Origin: an uncultured bacterium
GTDB lineage: Bacteria > Krumholzibacteriota > Krumholzibacteriia > LZORAL124-64-63
Assembly (NCBI GenBank): GCA_903847545.1
Contig: CAINDZ010000065.1
Location: 1-5,161, forward strand
Direction of reading: 5' to 3'
DNA: 5,161 bases
Within the stretch, counting starts at the first letter, position 1. Every line of letters begins with the position of its first letter. A model generated the notes under the pieces. The model was not told where the DNA came from and did no database searches. It saw nothing but the letters and a program-made list of their open reading frames with translations. This document shows, piece by piece, positions 1 to 4,222 of this stretch. The translations under genes were made by a program, and so were the position numbers.

Positions 1-322
1 AGGCCCACACCACCAGGCTGTACCGATGGAAATGCCGCCGCTGGCCGTCCGAGCCGCGCGCGGCCACCCGCGTGGCCCAAACGGCGTGCCCCAGCATCAG
101 CCACAGGGCCATCTGGCCGGTCAGGGTGTGGGGGTCGCGCAGGCTGAACGGGCGCCGGGCCAGGGCGTGCATCGCGAGGGTGCCGGCGATGTCGAAGCCG
201 AGCCCCACCCAGAACGCAACCACATGCCAACGATAGAGATAGCGCGCCACGCGCTCAGCCCAGACCCCGATCGAATAGGCCACCAGGGCCAGGGTGATGA
301 GGCCGGCGGATGCGAACACCAT
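1..322 (-). CDS. HsmA (TIGR03987) family small membrane protein, 3' end cut by window edge
   Basis: The reading frame starts with ATG at 322 and stays open to position 1, giving 107 residues of a protein whose family is usually about 120-130 residues; only the last residues are missing. A perfect GGAGGT ribosome-binding site (334-329) lies 6 nt before the ATG, which fixes the start. Hydrophobic segments are at about residues 4-21, 33-52 and 66-86, with a fourth starting near 101, so it is an inner-membrane protein with short loops. The pattern SIGVWAE (17-23), WH then FWVGLGFDIAGT (32-48), TLTGQMALWLMLGHAVWA (66-83) and FHRYSLVVW (98-106) is what I know from the HsmA/TIGR03987 family. Its biochemical function is not established and I do not assign one. 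It is transcribed divergently from the helicase. Family assignment is by memory of the motif pattern, not by a search. Confidence 0.78.
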   Translation of the reverse strand, partial: MVFASAGLITLALVAYSIGVWAERVARYLYRWHVVAFWVGLGFDIAGTLAMHALARRPFSLRDPHTLTGQMALWLMLGHAVWATRVAARGSDGQRRHFHRYSLVVWA

Positions 323-371
323 GGCGGGACCTCCGCGGCGAAAGGTGGCGTGTCGCGGGCGGGCGCTGCGC

Positions 372-400
372 AGCATAGACCCCGGGAACGGGCCCGGCAA
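372..400 (-). promoter_or_regulatory. Putative sigma70 promoter of the HsmA-family gene
   Basis: On the minus strand TTGCCG (400-395, 4/6 to TTGACA) is followed after 17 nt by TATGCT (377-372, 4/6 to TATAAT). Transcription would begin near 365, leaving a leader of about 43 nt with the GGAGGT site in it. Both hexamers are only moderate matches, so this is an inference supported by correct spacing and position. Confidence 0.45.
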
Positions 401-407
401 CGGCCAT

Positions 408-425
408 CCCGGGGGACCCCCCGGG
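408..425. repeat. GC palindrome between the divergent promoters
   Basis: CCCGGGGG (408-415) and CCCCCGGG (418-425) are perfect reverse complements around a 2-nt centre; as a physical hairpin, 7 bp with a 4-nt loop is realistic. It sits almost midway between the two outward-facing -35-like boxes at 395-400 and 436-441. Further out, CAACGG (398-403) and CCGTTG (430-435) are also inverted repeats. It could be an operator or simply a by-product of G/C runs; there is no known protein I can assign to it. Confidence 0.5.
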
Positions 426-435
426 GGAACCGTTG

Positions 436-464
436 TTGCCGTGCCGGCCCCCAGGGGCTATTTT
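436..464 (+). promoter_or_regulatory. Putative sigma70 promoter of the DEAD-box helicase gene
   Basis: TTGCCG (436-441, 4/6) is followed after 17 nt by TATTTT (459-464, 4/6). A start near 471 would put the first leader hairpin (475-503) right at the 5' end of the mRNA and give a leader of about 200 nt. The -35 hexamer is the same as that of the minus-strand promoter. Consensus match is moderate and the call is inferred. Confidence 0.45.
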
Positions 465-470
465 GTGGCG

Positions 471-670
471 CAGAGCTTGCAATTGAACGATGAGGATGCA
501 AGCCGACGTCGCCGATGCGCGCTGACGTCCGAAGAGGCGGCACCGAACAAAGCCGCCACACCGACTGCCGCGGTACCTGTTCTGCTTTCTTCTCGGCTCA
601 CGGCCTTCTTGCCTGTGCTCCCTCCGAGACCCAAGCCGATGCGGATCCCGGACCAACGAGACAGGATTTC
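471..670 (+). promoter_or_regulatory. Long, structured 5' leader of the DEAD-box helicase gene
   Basis: This non-coding stretch of about 200 nt holds three hairpins in a row: GCTTGCA/TGCAAGC (475-481 with 497-503, 15-nt loop), GACGTC/GACGTC (505-510 with 524-529, 13-nt loop) and GGCGGC/GCCGCC (536-541 with 552-557, 10-nt loop). They are followed by a pyrimidine-rich, G-poor segment at 578-625 (38 of 48 bases are C or T; 19 C against 9 G) that should stay single-stranded. The frame of the helicase is open upstream to an ATG at 515, but the extra 52 residues would be Arg/Cys/Ser-rich and unlike any helicase N-terminus. DEAD-box genes such as E. coli deaD are known to have long regulated leaders; a similar role here is an inference. 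Each single stem could occur by chance in GC-rich DNA; the serial arrangement is the argument. Confidence 0.45.
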
Positions 671-1927
671 ATGACCCCGATACAACCGACGACAACCAAG
701 AAGACCTTCCAGGACCTGGGCCTTTCCGAGCCTGTCCTGCGCGCCCTGGCCGACTGCGGCTACCGCGAGCCCACCCCGATCCAGTCCGCCGCCATCCCCC
801 TGGTCTCCGCGCGACGCGACGTCATGGCCACCGCCCAGACGGGCACCGGCAAGACGGCCGCGTTCATGCTGCCGGTGATCGAGGACATCGCGACGCGGCC
901 GAAGTACGCCGGCGACACGCCGCTGGCCCTGGTGCTGGCGCCGACGCGCGAGTTGGCGCTGCAGATCGAGGAGAACGTCCGCGCCTACGGCAAGTACGTG
1001 GGCACCCGCACCGCGGTGCTGCTGGGCGGCGTCAACTCGGGCCCGCAGATCGACCGCCTGCGCAAGGGCGTCGACATCGTCATCGCCACGCCCGGCCGGC
1101 TCATCGACCTGTGCAAGCAGGGCGAGGTGTCGCTGGCCGACGTCGAGTTCCTGGTCCTGGACGAGGCCGACCGCATGCTGGACATGGGCTTCATCCACGA
1201 CGTGCGCTGGATCGCCGACCGCGTGCCGCGCCCGCGCCAGACGCTGCTGTTCTCGGCGACGCTGTCGCCGGCCGTGCGCAGCCTGGCCTCGACCATGCAG
1301 GTCGACGCGCTGGAAGTCTCGGTGGCGCCGCCCTCGACGGTGGCCGACCACATCGAGCAGCAGGTCATGTTCGTGCAGCGGGCCCACAAGCTGGACCTGC
1401 TGATCGACCTGCTGAAGGAGAACAAGGACGGCCGCACGCTGGTCTTCACGGCGACCAAGATTGCCGCGATCTCCGTCTCGCGGCAGCTCGAGGTGCGCGG
1501 CCTGCGCGTGGGCGCCATCCACGCCGACAAGTCGCAGAGCCAGCGCCAGGCGGCGCTGGACGCCTTCGTGCGCGGCAAGGTCGACGTGCTCGTGGCCACC
1601 GACATCGTGGCCCGCGGCATCGACGTCGACGACATCACGCACGTCATCAACTACGAGCTGCCCGAGCTGGCCGAGAACTACGTCCACCGCATCGGCCGCA
1701 CCGCGCGCGCCGGCCGCGCCGGCATCGCGATCGCCCTGTGCGGCATCGAGGACGTGCCCCAGCTGCGCGGCATCGAGCGCCTGCTCAAGGAGCCGCTCAT
1801 CGTGCGCGACGACCACCGCTGGCACTCCGAGGAAGTGATGGCCTGCCTGGCCGCCTCCGAACGCGCGGCGCGGCAGCGCGCGAAGGCCGGACGGATGCGG
1901 GGGTCGGGGTCGAAGTGGGCGCGGTGA
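671..1927 (+). CDS. rhlE: RhlE-type ATP-dependent DEAD-box RNA helicase
   Basis: A complete 418-residue protein that unwinds RNA duplexes with ATP in the cytoplasm, a role linked in this family to ribosome maturation, RNA decay and growth in the cold. All motifs are present in order: Q motif with F13 and GYREPTPIQ (30-38), Walker A AQTGTGKT (55-62), Ia PTRELA (91-96), Ib TPGR (140-143), II DEAD (164-167), III SAT (195-197), IV LVFT (257-260), V ATDIVARGIDV (309-319) and VI YVHRIGRTARAG (337-348, with Ala where many have Gly). The segment RMLDMGFIHDVR (168-179) points to the RhlE group. The tail after about residue 385 is short and basic, lacking the long Arg/Gly-rich extension of E. coli RhlE. 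Start chosen at ATG 671 with AGGA (663-666) just upstream, because homology begins soon after it. It has its own leader and terminator, so it is monocistronic. Several RhlE paralogues usually exist in these bacteria; the symbol is for the subgroup. Confidence 0.95.
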   Translation: MTPIQPTTTKKTFQDLGLSEPVLRALADCGYREPTPIQSAAIPLVSARRDVMATAQTGTGKTAAFMLPVIEDIATRPKYAGDTPLALVLAPTRELALQIEENVRAYGKYVGTRTAVLLGGVNSGPQIDRLRKGVDIVIATPGRLIDLCKQGEVSLADVEFLVLDEADRMLDMGFIHDVRWIADRVPRPRQTLLFSATLSPAVRSLASTMQVDALEVSVAPPSTVADHIEQQVMFVQRAHKLDLLIDLLKENKDGRTLVFTATKIAAISVSRQLEVRGLRVGAIHADKSQSQRQAALDAFVRGKVDVLVATDIVARGIDVDDITHVINYELPELAENYVHRIGRTARAGRAGIAIALCGIEDVPQLRGIERLLKEPLIVRDDHRWHSEEVMACLAASERAARQRAKAGRMRGSGSKWAR

Positions 1928-1959
1928 GCGCGCGCTGACGACGCGAAGATGTTGAGGGA

Positions 1960-1995
1960 GCGGGCGCCTGGGGAGGGTGCCCGCTTTGTCTTTGT
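1960..1995 (+). terminator. Intrinsic terminator of the helicase gene
   Basis: GCGGGCGCC (1960-1968) pairs with GGTGCCCGC (1976-1984), 9 bp with one G-U, around the 7-nt loop TGGGGAG; A1959 can also pair with T1985. The T-rich run TTTGTCTTTGT (1985-1995) follows directly. It begins 33 nt after the helicase stop codon, which fits a Rho-independent terminator. Confidence 0.8.
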
Positions 1996-2041
1996 GGGAG
2001 ACTTGATTATTTCCGGGTGTTGCGCCGGCGCAAGTCTCCCA
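1995..2041. repeat. 11-bp perfect inverted repeat overlapping palindromic element A
   Basis: TGGGAGACTTG (1995-2005) and CAAGTCTCCCA (2031-2041) are perfect reverse complements separated by 25 nt. The right arm belongs to palindromic element A; the left arm looks like a truncated, inverted partial copy of the same sequence, since the match ends abruptly at 2006. The right arm can pair either with this left arm or with the downstream half of element A, but not both. Confidence 0.75.
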
Positions 2042-2066
2042 AGATCGTGAGAATTGCGGCGACGCA
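2020..2066. repeat. Dispersed palindromic element, copy A (REP-like)
   Basis: The perfect 14-nt palindrome TTGCGCCGGCGCAA (2020-2033) is followed by a 20-nt spacer (2034-2053) and a degenerate second palindrome (2054-2066). Positions 2024-2066 match copy B at 4164-4206 at 37 of 43 bases in the same orientation. The stem that is perfect in copy B (15 bp) has three mismatches here (2025/2062, 2028/2059, 2034/2053). Size, GC-rich palindromic shape and intergenic sites resemble REP elements, but with two copies visible the family remains unnamed. Confidence 0.75.
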
Positions 2067-2132
2067 CGGCCTCGGTCACGCCGGTTGCCCCGTGGCGCAT
2101 CCCGCCACGTGCGTCCAGGCCTGCTGCAGGCC
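2061..2132. repeat. Cluster of short hairpins upstream of asnB
   Basis: GACGCACG (2061-2068) pairs with CGTGCGTC (2108-2115) and encloses CGTGGCG/CGCCACG (2091-2097 with 2103-2109, 5-nt loop); the two share bases 2108-2109. Next to it is GGCCTG/CAGGCC (2118-2123 with 2127-2132) around CTG, a 15-bp odd palindrome of operator-like shape. No riboswitch or known leader motif was recognised. In DNA this GC-rich, matches of 6-8 bp are not rare, so only the arrangement is noted. Confidence 0.3.
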
Positions 2133-2151
2133 CGGGAACAACCCCGCGGTC

Positions 2152-2180
2152 TTGCAATCCGGGCCGGCGCGGGCTTAACT
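2152..2180 (+). promoter_or_regulatory. Weak candidate promoter of asnB
   Basis: TTGCAA (2152-2157, 4/6) is followed after 17 nt by TTAACT (2175-2180, 3/6). Transcription would start near 2187, about 53 nt before the asnB ATG. It is the best-spaced pair I found in 2041-2239, but the -10 is poor and another start is possible. Confidence 0.28.
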
Positions 2181-2239
2181 TGCACTGACCGGGGAAACGT
2201 TGGTACCACTCATTTTCACAACGGATTCGGCGCATCGTC

Positions 2240-4129
2240 ATGTGTGGCATCTGTGGATTCGTCGGTCCTGATCCGGCGCTCACCCGCGACGTCCTTGAAC
2301 GGATGAACGGCGCCCTGTGGCGTCGTGGTCCCGACGATGAAGGCATCAGTTTCGAGCCCGGCATCGGGCTGGCGATGCGGCGGCTCAGCATCATCGATCC
2401 CGCCGGCGGACACCAGCCCATCGCGGCCGAGGACGAAGACGTTCGCGGCGTGTTCAACTGCGAGATCTACAACTACCGGGAACTGCGCCACGAACTGCAA
2501 CAACGCGGTCACGCCTTCCGGACCGGCAGCGACGCCGAAGTCATCATCCATCTCTACCAGGAGTACGGACCCGAGCTTGTCCATCGGCTCCAGGGGATGT
2601 TCGCCTTCGCGCTGTGGGATGCGCCGCGGCGCAGGCTGGTGGTCGCCCGCGACCGGCTGGGCATCAAGCCGCTCTTCTATGCGCAGCTCGGCGACACGGT
2701 CATCTTCGGTTCGGAGATCAAGGCGCTGATCGCCTCCGGGCTCGTGCCGACCGACATCGACCCGCAGGCGCTGGACGCCTATTTCGCGTACACCTATGTC
2801 CCGGCGCCGCTGACCATCTACTCGGCGATCCGCAAGCTCGAGCCCGGCTGCCTGCTGACGGTCGAATCCGGCGCGGTCCGTTGCTGTCGCTACTGGGACC
2901 TGGACATGTCCGTGCAGGACGAGGCGCCGGACGAACGGGAATGGGCCGGGCGTTTCGAGGACGCCATTCGGTCCACCGTGCAGTCGCATCTCATGAGTGA
3001 CGTGCCCGTGGGCGCCTTCCTGTCGGGAGGCATCGACAGCAGCCTGGTCGTGGCGCTCATGAGCGGCCACTTGAAGGATCCCGTCTCCACGTTCACGATG
3101 GGCCTGGGCGGCACGTCCGGCCTGATCGACGAACGGCCGCTGGCGGCGCGCGTCGCCGAACGGTACGGGTGCTTCCACCACGAGCAGGTCGTGCAGCCGG
3201 ACCTGCCGTCCATCGTGGGCGACGTGGTCAGCGCGTTCGACGAGCCCTTCGCGGACGACTCGGTCATCCCCAGCTACTATGTCGCCCAGTTCGCGAGCCG
3301 GCGCGTGAAGGTGGCGCTGTCTGGTCTCGGCGGGGACGAGTTGTTTGCGGGGTACCGGCGCTATTCGGGGGTCCTGCTCGGCGAATCCTACGCGAGGCTG
3401 ATGCCGGCGGCCTTGCATGCGCAAGTGGTGCGGCCGCTGGTCCATGCGCTGCCCGAATCACCGCAGGGCGGCGACCAGGTCGACCACCTGAAGCGCTTCG
3501 CGTCATCCGCCCTGCATTCGCCGGCCGAGCGCTACCTGGGGTTCGTCACCGCCCTGTCGTCGCGCCGGCGAGGGCAGTTGTATGCGCCGTCCCTGCGCGC
3601 GCGGATCGACCGGGCCGCGACCGACCGGCTGATCACGGAGCCGTTCGACAACTGTCGGGCGCCCGACAACATCTCGCGGGCGCTCTATGTCGACATGAAG
3701 ACCTTCCTGCCCGAGGACATCCTGGCGCTGTCCGACCGCCTGAGCATGTGGCACTCGCTGGAACTGCGGGTCCCGCTGGCCGACCACAACCTCGTCGAGT
3801 TGAGCGCGCGGCTTCCCGCCCGGTTCAAGATCAACTGGCGCGAGAAGAAGCGCCTGCTGCGGTCCATCGCCCAGAAGCACCTGCCCGCCGCGATCCTGGG
3901 CCACCGCAAACAGGGCTTCGAGTCGCCCATGGCGGCCTGGCTGCGCACCGACCTTTCCGGTTACGCGCGGGACGTCCTTGGCCCCGAACGGCTCGGTGCC
4001 CATGGACTGTTCGACCAGGCCGTGGTCGACGGCTGGCTGGCCGACCACCTGTGCGGCCGGCGCAAGAACAACCGCGCGCTGTTCTCGCTGATCATGTTCC
4101 AGGAATGGTACGAGCGCAGTCGCAGCTGA
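2240..4129 (+). CDS. asnB: Asparagine synthase (glutamine-hydrolysing), AsnB type, with unusual Cys74
   Basis: A complete 629-residue enzyme of the class that makes asparagine from aspartate, ATP and glutamine in the cytoplasm. The N-terminal glutaminase domain (about 2-200) has nucleophile Cys2, RRLSIID (47-53) and TGSDAEV (95-101), but reads FNCEIYN (72-78) where the family has FNGEIYN: Cys74 replaces the oxyanion-hole glycine. The synthetase domain (about 235-620) has the pyrophosphate loop SGGIDSS (262-268), DEPFADDS (334-341), SGLGGDELFAGYRRY (361-375, with the expected catalytic Glu367) and LPEDILALSDRLSMWHS (490-506). ATG 2240 is fixed by the need for Cys directly after Met; the ribosome-binding site is weak (GGA near 2223). 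At this length it resembles the AsnB-like amidotransferases often found in exopolysaccharide clusters, which may act on other acceptors, but no sugar genes lie nearby. The gene appears monocistronic, convergent with the next gene. Function could be altered if Cys74 weakens glutamine use. Confidence 0.93.
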   Translation: MCGICGFVGPDPALTRDVLERMNGALWRRGPDDEGISFEPGIGLAMRRLSIIDPAGGHQPIAAEDEDVRGVFNCEIYNYRELRHELQQRGHAFRTGSDAEVIIHLYQEYGPELVHRLQGMFAFALWDAPRRRLVVARDRLGIKPLFYAQLGDTVIFGSEIKALIASGLVPTDIDPQALDAYFAYTYVPAPLTIYSAIRKLEPGCLLTVESGAVRCCRYWDLDMSVQDEAPDEREWAGRFEDAIRSTVQSHLMSDVPVGAFLSGGIDSSLVVALMSGHLKDPVSTFTMGLGGTSGLIDERPLAARVAERYGCFHHEQVVQPDLPSIVGDVVSAFDEPFADDSVIPSYYVAQFASRRVKVALSGLGGDELFAGYRRYSGVLLGESYARLMPAALHAQVVRPLVHALPESPQGGDQVDHLKRFASSALHSPAERYLGFVTALSSRRRGQLYAPSLRARIDRAATDRLITEPFDNCRAPDNISRALYVDMKTFLPEDILALSDRLSMWHSLELRVPLADHNLVELSARLPARFKINWREKKRLLRSIAQKHLPAAILGHRKQGFESPMAAWLRTDLSGYARDVLGPERLGAHGLFDQAVVDGWLADHLCGRRKNNRALFSLIMFQEWYERSRS

Positions 4130-4163
4130 CCGCGCGATCGGCAGGGCTGGTCTTCTCAATGAG

Positions 4164-4207
4164 GCCGGCGCAACTCTCCCAACCTCGTGAGAGTTGCGCC
4201 GGCGCAA
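4164..4207. repeat. Dispersed palindromic element, copy B: 15-bp perfect stem between convergent genes
   Basis: GCCGGCGCAACTCTC (4164-4178) and GAGAGTTGCGCCGGC (4189-4203) pair perfectly over 15 bp with a 10-nt loop. The right half contains the exact palindrome TTGCGCCGGCGCAA (4194-4207) also present at 2020-2033; the shared exact block is 18 nt, GTTGCGCCGGCGCAAGTC at 2019-2036 and 4193-4210. It starts 34 nt after the asnB stop and lies 15 nt beyond the stop of the opposite gene, so it may stop transcription or protect 3' ends in both directions. No T-run follows on either strand, so it is not a classical intrinsic terminator. Confidence 0.85.
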
Positions 4208-4222
4208 GTCCCCCGCCCGTCC

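Noticed and set aside
26..493. 155-codon plus-strand frame over the HsmA-family gene
   Set aside because: Gly/Pro/Arg/His-rich product without domains; the minus strand has a strong ribosome-binding site and a recognisable membrane protein.
515..670. Upstream in-frame ATG that would add 52 residues to the helicase
   Set aside because: The extension has no helicase similarity, lies over leader hairpins and a pyrimidine tract, and the protein aligns with RhlE from just after ATG 671.
458..2209. 583-codon open frame on the minus strand, opposite the helicase
   Set aside because: The protein would be low-complexity Arg/His/Asp/Val-rich, a typical mirror of GC-rich coding DNA, while the plus strand encodes a helicase with every motif. 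It also runs through the terminator and repeats.
2216..3445. 409-codon minus-strand frame opposite asnB
   Set aside because: Composition is biased (Arg, His, Asp, Gly) with no recognisable domain, and it is antisense to a fully supported AsnB.
2019..4210. CRISPR array made of the repeated palindromes
   Set aside because: There are only two separated copies, each partly palindromic to its own neighbour, with asnB in between; there are no unique spacers of regular length and no cas genes.
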